Source: CAKSHC01 sp045594545
Lineage (GTDB): Bacteria > Bacillota > Clostridia > Oscillospirales > UMGS1783
Assembly: GCA_045594545.1 (NCBI GenBank)
Contig: JAZNYQ010000093.1
Coordinates: 1 to 62,386, forward strand
Reading direction: 5' to 3'
Length of the DNA stretch: 62,386 nucleotides
Every line of letters begins with the position of its first letter. Position 1 is the stretch's first letter. Shown here piece by piece: positions 1-7,561 of the stretch. The notes beneath the pieces were generated by a model. It searched no databases. It saw only the letters and a program-made list of their open reading frames with translations, and was not told the DNA's origin. The position numbers and the translations under genes are program-made.

Positions 1-6
1 GGAGAA

Positions 7-978
7 TCAGGTAAAATCTTTGATTTTATTCAATGGATTTGCTTTTGCGGCGTCTTCTAATTGCGTCTCGCCCAAATGAGTATAAATTTGCGTTGTGCCT
101 AAGTTTTCGTGGCCTAATACTTCTTTCAAAACGCGAATATCAACACCATTTTGAAACATTAGGGTTGCCGCTGTATGCCGCAATTTATGTACGGAATATC
201 GTTGCGGATCCAATCCGGCTTTTTCGATATATTTTTTTACAAGATTTTGCACCATCTGATGGCTGATCCGAGTTCGTCTATTGCTTAAAAATAGCGCATT
301 TTTATCAATAACGCCATCAACGGGGCGTACTTGGCGATAGGCGTTTATAGCATTTAAGCAGGCATCATTCAGATATACAACACGTTCTTTTCCGCCTTTT
401 CCAAAGATACGTAAACGATTTTCAAATATATCAGGTATATCGATGCCGACTAATTCAGATAATCGAATTCCGGTATTTAAAAAAACCATGAGAATGGCAA
501 AGTCGCGCTGGTAGTTTTTTCCATCAACCGCTTTGAGTAATTTTAGACATTCCGGTAACTCCAAATAAACAGGAAGTTTATGTTGGGGCTTGGGGAGGTC
601 AAGATCCGCAACCGGATTTTTTTCTAATAAACCGACTTTAACGGTTAAATACTTGTAAAAGCTTTTTAATGTAGATGCTTTGCGTGCACGGGTTCGATTT
701 TTGTTTTTTCTCTCAGAATCCATATAAATGAAGAAATCATAGATATCTGATATGGTAATGGATTCAATCAGTTTTATGTCAATGATGCTGATATCAATTT
801 CATGAAATGCAATGGATTTGGGGCAAAGATTTTTTTTAAGAATAATAAATCGAAAGAATGTCCGCAAATCCAAATAATATTCCAGAATTGTTTTTTCAGA
901 CCGTCCACGAATGGTTTGAGAATAGATTAAAAAGCCACGGATTGGTTCCGGAGCCTCAAATATCGATATTTTAGCCAT
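7..978 (-). CDS. Tyrosine recombinase of the XerC/XerD type
   Basis: A site-specific DNA recombinase of 323 aa, a little longer than the usual 295-300 aa of XerC/D. The N-terminal SAM-like core-binding domain spans about residues 10-120 and the catalytic domain about 135-310. All expected catalytic residues are visible: R172 (GIRLSEL), K197 (GKGGKER), H264 and R267 (HKLRH), H290 (GHENLG) and the nucleophile Y299 (IYTH). The ATG at 978 follows a strong GGGGGAG ribosome site. It is divergent from prmA. The family includes chromosome-dimer resolvases and integrases; no dif site or mobile-element partner is visible, so whether it is the housekeeping Xer or an orphan cannot be decided. Confidence 0.9.
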   Translation of the reverse strand: MAKISIFEAPEPIRGFLIYSQTIRGRSEKTILEYYLDLRTFFRFIILKKNLCPKSIAFHEIDISIIDIKLIESITISDIYDFFIYMDSERKNKNRTRARKASTLKSFYKYLTVKVGLLEKNPVADLDLPKPQHKLPVYLELPECLKLLKAVDGKNYQRDFAILMVFLNTGIRLSELVGIDIPDIFENRLRIFGKGGKERVVYLNDACLNAINAYRQVRPVDGVIDKNALFLSNRRTRISHQMVQNLVKKYIEKAGLDPQRYSVHKLRHTAATLMFQNGVDIRVLKEVLGHENLGTTQIYTHLGETQLEDAAKANPLNKIKDFT

Positions 979-1059
979 TTTTACTCCCCCTTATTATGCA
1001 AAACATTTATTTTGTTTAATTTTATCATAAAATATATTCCCTGTCAAGAGGAGAAAACT

Positions 1060-1971
1060 ATGTGGAATGAACTCGTAATTACTGTTAAATCGTCAGATTG
1101 TGAACTGGCATCAAATGTGTTGACTGTATTAAATCATGATGGTATGTTCATTGAAGATTATTCGGATTTAATGGAAAATGAAGCAGTGAAGCAAACAAAT
1201 TTAGTAGAAAAAGATTTATTGGATAAAATTCAAAACGATTCGATTCTTCATTTATACATCTCCCCTGCTTCCAATCTTACTGAAATGGCGCAGACAGCCC
1301 AATCCTTGTTGCAGCAAAATCAAATAGAATTTACGATAAAAATTAATGAAATTCCGGATAAGAACTGGAATGAAGAATGGATGAAATATTATAAGCCGGT
1401 GCATATTACCGATCGGTTGACCATTGTCCCTCAATGGATTGATTATAAAGCAAGCCCTAATGAGCAAGTTGTTTTGTTGGATCCGGGGGCAGCATTTGGT
1501 ACAGGCACCCATGAAACGACAAAACTTTGCTTATCCTTACTGGACAAGTTCATTGAAACAGATGATACCCTATTGGATGTTGGTACAGGAAGTGGAATTT
1601 TAGCCATTACAGGGCTTTTACTGGGTGCAAAATGTGCAGATGCTATTGACATTGACCCGCTATCTGTTAAAGCGGCAAAGGAAAATGCCGAATTAAACGC
1701 AGTAGAAAATAGGCTAAACGTCAAACTTGGTAATTTATTAGATCATGTCAAAGGGCAATATGATGTGATTACCGCAAATATTGTTGCCGATGTTATTATT
1801 TCAATGCTTGCCGATTTGAAAGCCTTTATGAAAACAGAAGGTGTTTTAATTATATCCGGCATCATTCGGGAGCGCGAAGCGGATGTTGAATATGCGCTTA
1901 AACAATATCATTATAATATTGAAGAAAAACTTCAGGATGGCGAATGGACGGCATTTGCTGTTAGAAAATAA
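1060..1971 (+). CDS. prmA: Ribosomal protein L11 methyltransferase
   Basis: SAM-dependent enzyme that trimethylates ribosomal protein L11. The start was placed at the ATG at 1060 because AAGAGGAG lies 7 nt upstream; the reading frame is open further upstream but without a ribosome site. The resulting 303 aa is the normal size. An N-terminal substrate-recognition domain is followed by the family signature FGTGTHETT (about 146-154), the SAM-binding DVGTGSG (173-179) and the NIVADVI motif that replaces NPPY in this family. It stands alone between a divergent recombinase and a convergent aminopeptidase, and ends in a hairpin terminator. Confidence 0.94.
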   Translation: MWNELVITVKSSDCELASNVLTVLNHDGMFIEDYSDLMENEAVKQTNLVEKDLLDKIQNDSILHLYISPASNLTEMAQTAQSLLQQNQIEFTIKINEIPDKNWNEEWMKYYKPVHITDRLTIVPQWIDYKASPNEQVVLLDPGAAFGTGTHETTKLCLSLLDKFIETDDTLLDVGTGSGILAITGLLLGAKCADAIDIDPLSVKAAKENAELNAVENRLNVKLGNLLDHVKGQYDVITANIVADVIISMLADLKAFMKTEGVLIISGIIREREADVEYALKQYHYNIEEKLQDGEWTAFAVRK

Positions 1972-1976
1972 AGTAA

Positions 1977-2010
1977 AGCACCGCTAATGTTTTAGCGGTG
2001 CTTGTTTTTA
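1977..2010. terminator. Bidirectional intrinsic terminator prmA / M18 peptidase
   Basis: A 9-bp stem AGCACCGCT / AGCGGTGCT (1977-1985 and 1994-2002) with an 8-nt loop, followed by TTGTTTTT on the plus strand and a T-rich stretch on the minus strand. It sits between convergent genes and can serve both; its right flank overlaps the stop codon of the M18 gene. Confidence 0.8.
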
Positions 2011-3408
2011 TGCTTCTCGTAGGAAACACTCAATGGCTCGATGGGTCATATAAACATCTAATTTGCTAACAATTTCATAAGGAGCATGCATGGAAAGTAC
2101 GCCAACGCCCAGATCCACAACATCAATGTCCATTGCGGCAACATATTTAGCAACCGTACCGCCGCCACCGGCATCAACTTTACCTAACTCCCCTGTTTGC
2201 CAGATAACATGATTGTCGTCTAAAATTTTACGAATTTGTCCTAAGAATTCAGCATTGGCATCGTTGGTGTCGTATTTGCCACCGGAACCGGAGTATTTCA
2301 TGATAATTGCGCCGTAATTAAGCTTTGTTGTGTTTCTCTTTTCAAACACTTCAGGATAGGTCGGATCAAATGCAGCATTCACATCAGCCGATAAACATTT
2401 GGAATTTCTCATGCATTCGCGAACATTCGCATTGGTTCCAGCACAAAGTTCAGTGATAAAATTTTTTACGTAGTCTGCCTTCAGTCCGGTATTGCCGGAA
2501 GATCCTATTTCTTCTCGATCGGTTAAAATACCAATTATCGTCTTTCCGGAGCTGTTATTAGCCAATAAGCCGGTTAATACAGGATAGGCACAAACATGGT
2601 CATCATGCCCGTACGAACCAATCATGGAGCGGTCGAAGCCAACATCCTGTGCTTTGTAGGCAGGGACAACGCAAAGATCAGCAGACAGAAAATCTTCTTC
2701 CGTAATATCATATTTATCATAAAGTAAATTTAAAATATTTAATTTGACCTTCTCGGAAGCCTTGTCATCCTTAAACGGGCAACTGCCAATCAGCACATTT
2801 AGTGCCTCACCAACAATCGCTTCGCCAAGCGGTTTGGTTACTTGTGCTTTTGACAGATGTGGCAACAGATCGGTTACACAGAAAACAGGTTCGTCCTCTT
2901 GCTCACCAATGCAAACCGTAATCACTTCCCCATTCTTCTTGGCGATCACGCCATGCAAAGCCAGAGGAATGGCTGTCCATTGATATTTCTTAATACCGCC
3001 ATAATAGTGTGTTTTAAATAAGCACAACTCGCTATCTTCATATATAGGAGCAGGCTTCAAATCCAGACGAGGACTATCAATATGAGCGGCCGCAATATTA
3101 ATCCCTTGATTCATGGGGATAGAACCGATAATAGCAAAAATAATAGAACAGGAACGATTGTTGTAATAAACTTTATCACCGGTTTTATAGGTAGCTCCAA
3201 AGGTAAACGGTTTAAAGCCATTCTTTTCCAAAAGGTCAATGGCATAGGTTACGCACTCGCGCTCCGTTTTCCCTTTATTTAAGAAATTTTTATATTCGAT
3301 ACAATAGGAAAATGCAGCAGCTTCCTCTTCAGAAGTAATGCGGTCAAAGCCGTTTTTCGGCTCATAAAAGAGTTTTTCCCGCAAGGCTTCACCCGTTGTT
3401 TTTTCCAT
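2008..3408 (-). CDS. M18 family aminopeptidase
   Basis: Zinc aminopeptidase of the aspartyl-aminopeptidase (aminopeptidase I) family, 466 aa, expected to be a cytosolic multimer that removes N-terminal acidic or neutral residues from peptides. Metal and catalytic elements are present: AAHIDSPR with H109 and D111, DREEIGSSGNTG with the glutamate pair, and the C-terminal MHAPYEIVS histidine motif. Residues 1-100 and 200-300 hold the lid/dimerisation regions of the family. The ATG at 3408 is preceded by AGGAGG. coaE lies 17 nt upstream, so the two are probably cotranscribed. Substrate preference cannot be read from sequence. Confidence 0.88.
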   Translation of the reverse strand: MEKTTGEALREKLFYEPKNGFDRITSEEEAAAFSYCIEYKNFLNKGKTERECVTYAIDLLEKNGFKPFTFGATYKTGDKVYYNNRSCSIIFAIIGSIPMNQGINIAAAHIDSPRLDLKPAPIYEDSELCLFKTHYYGGIKKYQWTAIPLALHGVIAKKNGEVITVCIGEQEDEPVFCVTDLLPHLSKAQVTKPLGEAIVGEALNVLIGSCPFKDDKASEKVKLNILNLLYDKYDITEEDFLSADLCVVPAYKAQDVGFDRSMIGSYGHDDHVCAYPVLTGLLANNSSGKTIIGILTDREEIGSSGNTGLKADYVKNFITELCAGTNANVRECMRNSKCLSADVNAAFDPTYPEVFEKRNTTKLNYGAIIMKYSGSGGKYDTNDANAEFLGQIRKILDDNHVIWQTGELGKVDAGGGGTVAKYVAAMDIDVVDLGVGVLSMHAPYEIVSKLDVYMTHRAIECFLREA

Positions 3409-3425
3409 AATTCAATATCCTCCTA

Positions 3426-4013
3426 CTATTCAAAAATCTTGTTATAAATATAATGTATTTGCTTGGATACGTGCTTAAAATTTCTATTGTTTTTAATGAT
3501 AAAGTCTGCATAAGAACAATAAAAATCATCATTTTTTTGTGCGGATATCCTCTGGATTGCTCGCTTAAATGGCAGGTTGTCCCGACGCATAATACGAAGC
3601 AGACGTTTCCATCTTGGGCAAATTACAGCAATAACATAATCGCAGGTATCTAAATATCCGCTTTCGGCTAATGCGGCAGCATCAATAATAACACCTTTTG
3701 CCGAAGAAACACTCTGAATGTGCTGCTCCGTTCTCTCTAAAATGTATTTATGGGTAATTTGGTTAAGTTTTTTTGTTTGCTCTGCAGATGAAAAGGCTAA
3801 CTCCGCTAATATTTTTCGGTTCAGTGATCCATCCTTCTGCAGGATGGAGTTACCGAAATGAGCAACAAGTTCCTTCAGGCACGGTGAACCGGGCTCTACG
3901 ACCTCACGAGCCACGATATCGCAATCAATATGTACTAATCCTAGATTGGTAAAATAGTTCGCAACGGTAGATTTGCCGCAGCCCGAACCGCCAATAAGGC
4001 CGATTTTTTTCAT
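3426..4013 (-). CDS. coaE: Dephospho-CoA kinase
   Basis: Catalyses the last step of coenzyme A synthesis, ATP-dependent 3'-phosphorylation of dephospho-CoA. The protein is 195 aa, the usual size. The P-loop GGSGCGKST lies at residues 8-16, followed by the DCDIVAREVV segment that carries the substrate-binding acidic residues, and a LID-like basic region (RWKRLLRIMRRDN). The gene follows the threonylcarbamoyl-AMP synthase gene with a 9-nt gap, and an AGGAGG ribosome site precedes the start. Confidence 0.92.
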   Translation of the reverse strand: MKKIGLIGGSGCGKSTVANYFTNLGLVHIDCDIVAREVVEPGSPCLKELVAHFGNSILQKDGSLNRKILAELAFSSAEQTKKLNQITHKYILERTEQHIQSVSSAKGVIIDAAALAESGYLDTCDYVIAVICPRWKRLLRIMRRDNLPFKRAIQRISAQKNDDFYCSYADFIIKNNRNFKHVSKQIHYIYNKIFE

Positions 4014-4022
4014 AGTGCCTCC

Positions 4023-5051
4023 TCAAACATCGATACGGGAAAATCCGGATGCTTTTAACAAGCGATTGTAAACCCCTAAAAATTCACCGTCACAGCGGCA
4101 AAGTCTGGCATAAATTTGTGTTACCTGTTTGTCATCAAATTGCCGTAAGGCTGAGAAAAGGCGCTGAGAAAGGACATGCGCATTATTGGCATCTCCCAAA
4201 CTGATAATATGCCCACAATTGAATAATTTTTCTTCACCGTCAAAGCACAAAATGCCGGTAGTATCTGTTGCCTGGTTTCTAATATATGACAGGACGTCTT
4301 TTGCCTCCCCCGCAATTATATAAAGCGGACAATTGGGGGCATAATGTCGGTATTTCATACCCGGAGATTGTACTTGACTATCATCCGGCAATTGTGCCTC
4401 AATCGCGGGCGATATTGCAATCGGGCCGATAATCTCTTCAATGGCCTCTCTGCTGATAATACCGGGGCGTAAAAGCAACGGCATATCATCAACCATGGAA
4501 ATGACAGTACTTTCAACACCAACCGTGCAAGGGCCTCCATCGAGAATAAGGGGGATTTTTCCGTTCATGTCTTCCAGTACGTGTTGCGCTGTTGTTGGAC
4601 TTGGCCGACCCGATCGATTAGCGCTCGGTGCCGCAATTGGAAGGCCGCAGGCGGCAATAAAGGCTCGGGCAATCTCATTTTGAGGACACCGTAAACCAAC
4701 CGTATCTAAACCACAGGTTACTTCTTTTGCGATACAGGGAGCGCTTTTTACAACAATTGTCAACGGACCGGGCCAAAATTTTTCAGCCAAGAGTATTGCT
4801 TTTTCATTGATTTGTTCGCCATATAGATACATGTCCTGTATGGTTGCAATATGAACAATAAGTGGGTTATCCTGCGGTCGTCCCTTTGCCTGAAAGATTC
4901 GTCGGACGGCATCTGCATTTTTAGCGTTTGCCCCCAAACCATATACGGTTTCGGTGGGAAAGCCTACGATCTCCCCCATTTGAATCCGTGACACCGCTTG
5001 CCGTATGGCGTCACAGTCAGGAAATTTTATTTCGGTATAATAGTTATTCAT
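4023..5051 (-). CDS. tsaC: L-threonylcarbamoyladenylate synthase, Sua5 type
   Basis: Makes threonylcarbamoyl-AMP from threonine, bicarbonate and ATP for the t6A37 tRNA modification, working with TsaD, which is encoded at 13687-14691 here. The protein has 342 aa: a YrdC domain (about 10-200, with GFPTETVYGLGA, SANRSGRPSPT and ESTVI motifs) and a C-terminal Sua5 domain (about 235-342), which distinguishes Sua5 from the short TsaC. The start codon overlaps the prfA stop in an ATGA, indicating translational coupling. Confidence 0.92.
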   Translation of the reverse strand: MNNYYTEIKFPDCDAIRQAVSRIQMGEIVGFPTETVYGLGANAKNADAVRRIFQAKGRPQDNPLIVHIATIQDMYLYGEQINEKAILLAEKFWPGPLTIVVKSAPCIAKEVTCGLDTVGLRCPQNEIARAFIAACGLPIAAPSANRSGRPSPTTAQHVLEDMNGKIPLILDGGPCTVGVESTVISMVDDMPLLLRPGIISREAIEEIIGPIAISPAIEAQLPDDSQVQSPGMKYRHYAPNCPLYIIAGEAKDVLSYIRNQATDTTGILCFDGEEKLFNCGHIISLGDANNAHVLSQRLFSALRQFDDKQVTQIYARLCRCDGEFLGVYNRLLKASGFSRIDV

Positions 5052-6118
5052 ATAATGTCAGCCTTCAGTTTTTCTGCTTGTGCATTGGCGATTAATGCTT
5101 CCAGAATTTCATCAATTTCCCCATTCATAAAGGATTCCAATTTATAAATCGTCATTCCAATGCGGTGATCGGTAATGCGCCCTTGCGGAAAATTATAGGT
5201 TCGAATTCTTTCACTACGATCCCCTGACCCCACCTGATCTTTTCGAGCGGCAGATATTTTGTCGGCCTGCTCTTTTTGTTTTTGATCATAAAGACGGGAA
5301 CGTAGAATTTTTAACGCTTTATCTTTGTTTTTAAATTGACTTCTCTCATCCTGACATTCTACAACAAGACCGGTCGGCTTATGCGTTACACGAATGGCCG
5401 ATGAAGTTTTGTTAACATGTTGACCACCGGCACCCGAAGAACGGAACGTGTCAATTTCAATGTCTTTCGGATCAATAAATATCGTAACATCATCAGCCTC
5501 AGGCAAAACAGCAACTGTGACCGCTGAGGTATGAATGCGTCCGGAAGATTCGGTTTCCGGTACGCGCTGTACACGGTGAGCACCGCTTTCAAATTTCAAA
5601 CGACTGTACACGCCGTCACCCTCAACAAGAAAAGTAATCTCTTTATAACCGCCAAGTTCCGTATTGTTTTCCGATAGGATGTCGATTTTATAGCCGTGTG
5701 TTTCTGCATACATACAGTACATACGGAATAGCGCACCGGCAAACAACATAGCCTCCTCCCCGCCTACACCGGCACGAATTTCAACAATGGCACTTTTGTC
5801 GTCATCCTCATCTTTCGGTAACAGTAGAATTTTCAGTTCATTTTCCAGTTGAGGTAATTTTTCTTTTGCTGAAAAATATTCTTCCGTAACCATTTGCTTA
5901 AAGTCGGCATCCAGTTCGGTCTGAAGCAATTGGTCCGCTTCTTGAAAAGAGTTCAGAACCGACTGATAATCATGAAACTTATTGACGATTGGCTCCAAAT
6001 TTTTTCTTTCTTTCATGAGTTTGCGATATAATTCTTGATTGCAGACAATAGATGGATCCAATAACTTCTCATCAATTTCATTGAATTTATCTGCTATTTT
6101 TTTTAATTTATTGATCAT
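5048..6118 (-). CDS. prfA: Peptide chain release factor 1
   Basis: Recognises UAA and UAG stop codons and triggers peptide release. The 356-aa protein has the peptidyl-hydrolase motif GGQ at 231-233, flanked by the usual SSGAGGQHVNKTSSAIR segment, and the codon-recognition tripeptide PET (187-189), the PxT form typical of RF1 rather than the SPF of RF2. The start ATG overlaps the stop of the DUF951 gene by ATGA, and its stop overlaps the next gene the same way. The usual partner prmC (hemK) is not next to it. Confidence 0.96.
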   Translation of the reverse strand: MINKLKKIADKFNEIDEKLLDPSIVCNQELYRKLMKERKNLEPIVNKFHDYQSVLNSFQEADQLLQTELDADFKQMVTEEYFSAKEKLPQLENELKILLLPKDEDDDKSAIVEIRAGVGGEEAMLFAGALFRMYCMYAETHGYKIDILSENNTELGGYKEITFLVEGDGVYSRLKFESGAHRVQRVPETESSGRIHTSAVTVAVLPEADDVTIFIDPKDIEIDTFRSSGAGGQHVNKTSSAIRVTHKPTGLVVECQDERSQFKNKDKALKILRSRLYDQKQKEQADKISAARKDQVGSGDRSERIRTYNFPQGRITDHRIGMTIYKLESFMNGEIDEILEALIANAQAEKLKADII

Positions 6119-6294
6119 TCTACACCTTTTATATTTTTCATGATTTTAATACGAGGAATCATGATCTCACGCCCACATCCGCAACACCGAAGTTTATAAT
6201 CCAATCCGGTTCGCAAAACTTCAAAACGGTTGCTGCCGCATGGGTGCTGTTTTTTTGTTGTGACAATATCTCCTACGTTAATATCCACGATCAT
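6115..6294 (-). CDS. Small DUF951 family protein (YyzM-like)
   Basis: A 59-codon gene (start ATG 6294, AGAGG ribosome site just upstream) directly in front of prfA, with the stop TGA overlapping the prfA ATG. The product begins MIVDINVGDIV, has a KKxHPCGSN motif near residues 14-22 and an RCCGCGREI motif near 37-44, so three to four cysteines could bind a metal; the end is basic. This pattern matches the DUF951 family of Firmicutes, whose function is unknown to me. Spacing, codon phase and conserved motif pattern make it a real gene. Confidence 0.88.
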   Translation of the reverse strand: MIVDINVGDIVTTKKQHPCGSNRFEVLRTGLDYKLRCCGCGREIMIPRIKIMKNIKGVE

Positions 6295-6316
6295 ACCTCT
6301 GTTTATTTCTCTTTAT

Positions 6317-6345
6317 ATCATACACCTTTTACTAAAATCTGTAAA
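6317..6345 (-). promoter_or_regulatory. SigA-type promoter for DUF951-prfA-tsaC-coaE
   Basis: On the minus strand TTTACA (6345-6340), a 17-bp spacer and TATGAT (6322-6317). It lies about 25 nt upstream of the DUF951 start and faces away from the ruvX promoter. Confidence 0.7.
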
Positions 6346-6362
6346 GAAAAATAAAAAGATAC

Positions 6363-6391
6363 TTGAAAAAAATCCAAATTAAAAATATAAT
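6363..6391 (+). promoter_or_regulatory. SigA-type promoter of ruvX, predicted leaderless start
   Basis: TTGAAA (6363-6368), 17-bp spacer, TATAAT (6386-6391). The ruvX ATG begins at 6398, just seven nucleotides after the -10 box, so transcription is predicted to start at or within a base of the start codon. No Shine-Dalgarno sequence is present. Confidence 0.8.
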
Positions 6392-6397
6392 AAAAAC

Positions 6398-6811
6398 ATG
6401 ATTATTATTGGAATTGATTACGGTGATTCACGAACCGGTATTGCCCGTGTCAATACGGCTTGTCCGATCGTAACACCTGTCGGCACAATTAAGGACAAAT
6501 CCATCGAAGGGGCGGCACAAAAAGCGGCTGAAATAGCACGCAATGAAAAAGCTGAAAAAATAGTGCTTGGACTCCCCTTAAACATGGACGGCACTGAGGG
6601 TGCTCGAGCGGAAAAAACGCGTCTTTTTGCTGATTTATTGCAGAAAAACATAGATGTGGAGATCATCTTCAGTGATGAGCGGCTTAGCAGCAGTTACGCA
6701 CATAATATTATGAATTTTACCGATACCAGAGGGAAAAAGCGTAAGGAAAGCGTGGATGCATTAGCGGCCACTATTATTTTGCAGACGTATGTGGATTCTT
6801 TGTCTTGCTAA
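6398..6811 (+). CDS. ruvX: YqgF/RuvX family putative Holliday junction resolvase
   Basis: An RNase H-fold protein of 137 aa, the normal size. YqgF family members are essential in many bacteria and have been linked to 16S rRNA maturation (pre-16S rRNA nuclease) as well as junction resolution. Visible motifs are GIDYGDSRTGIAR (metal-binding aspartate D7), the LGLPLNMDG loop and the acidic DERLSS segment, with a second carboxylate in KESVDALAA. The ATG at 6398 is fixed by the family N-terminus, yet lacks a ribosome site and lies right at the predicted transcription start. The 3' end overlaps the convergent TSUP gene by 38 nt. Confidence 0.9.
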   Translation: MIIIGIDYGDSRTGIARVNTACPIVTPVGTIKDKSIEGAAQKAAEIARNEKAEKIVLGLPLNMDGTEGARAEKTRLFADLLQKNIDVEIIFSDERLSSSYAHNIMNFTDTRGKKRKESVDALAATIILQTYVDSLSC

Positions 6812-7145
6812 ACAATTCTTTTGCGCCCATAATTAGCAGAAAAATTCCAAACCCTCGCCTTAAAATCATGATATCAATTCCCATAGATATCCATGCGCCC
6901 AAGGCAGCCCCTATGGACGAGCATAACATGAGCGGAATAAGAACCGATTTTTCTACAACCTTTTGCTTAATAAACAAGAAGGTTGATAACGCCGCGCAAG
7001 GAAGAAAAAATATAAGATTTAAGCCGGCAGCAGGCCTTTGATCCATTTGCTTGATCATAGTCAGATATAACAATAGGATCGATCCTCCGCCAAATCCCAT
7101 ACTGCTCAGTATACCGACGAGAAAGCCAATTATAATATCAACCAT
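6774..7145 (-). CDS. Half-size TSUP (TauE/SafE) permease, second subunit
   Basis: A 123-aa membrane protein with about four predicted helices. It carries the family repeat signature GFGGGSILL near residues 16-24 and NLIFFLP near 43-49. TauE/SafE transporters, proposed to export sulfite or organosulfonates, are normally about 250 aa with two homologous halves; this protein is just one half. Its start overlaps the end of the other half-gene by 8 nt in a different frame, with only a weak ribosome site, so it is probably translationally coupled. Its 3' end overlaps convergent ruvX by 38 nt. Confidence 0.82.
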   Translation of the reverse strand: MVDIIIGFLVGILSSMGFGGGSILLLYLTMIKQMDQRPAAGLNLIFFLPCAALSTFLFIKQKVVEKSVLIPLMLCSSIGAALGAWISMGIDIMILRRGFGIFLLIMGAKELFSKTKNPHTSAK

Positions 7146-7488
7146 ATATACAAATTCTCAATCCGCAATACATCATAAATACAGCGAAGCTTTTCCGAAT
7201 AAAGGATGGCTTCGCTTTTTTTAGCAGAAAAACGCCAACCGGTGCCGCGATCATACCACCTAAAATATATTGCCACGAATTCGATAATTGAATATGCCCG
7301 TAAAACCAATATATTACGGTACTGACCAAGCTGGCCGCCAATATCGTAGCTACCGTATAAGCATGAGCTCCTTTATCATCCTGTAAGGTCTTTCGTAATA
7401 AAGGTACGCAGAGCATACCGGCTCCCCCGCCAAGTAATCCGTTTACAATGCCTGTAATTGATCCAATAAGAATTAGTTTCTTTTTCAT
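7138..7488 (-). CDS. Half-size TSUP (TauE/SafE) permease, first subunit
   Basis: A 116-aa membrane protein with the repeat signature GLLGGGAGMLCVPLL near residues 17-31, equal to the N-terminal half of a TauE/SafE transporter. I chose the ATG at 7488 because GGGGGAG lies 6 nt upstream; the open frame extends further but without a ribosome site. Together with the next gene it makes a full complement of about eight helices, so a heteromeric carrier is likely (inference). A CATACTA sequence at 7518-7512 (minus strand) resembles a forespore sigma -10 element, but this is weak evidence. Substrate unknown. Confidence 0.82.
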   Translation of the reverse strand: MKKKLILIGSITGIVNGLLGGGAGMLCVPLLRKTLQDDKGAHAYTVATILAASLVSTVIYWFYGHIQLSNSWQYILGGMIAAPVGVFLLKKAKPSFIRKSFAVFMMYCGLRICIYG

Positions 7489-7524
7489 AAATACTCCCCC
7501 ATCATTTGTCTTAGTATGTCCATA

Positions 7525-7561
7525 AAACAAAAGGATAAGCATCATTTAATGCTTATCCTTT
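7525..7561 (-). terminator. Intrinsic terminator after hemW
   Basis: A perfect 12-bp stem AAGGATAAGCAT / ATGCTTATCCTT (7531-7542 and 7549-7560) with a 6-nt loop; on the minus strand it is followed by TTGTTTT. The stem overlaps the last codons of hemW. Confidence 0.8.
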
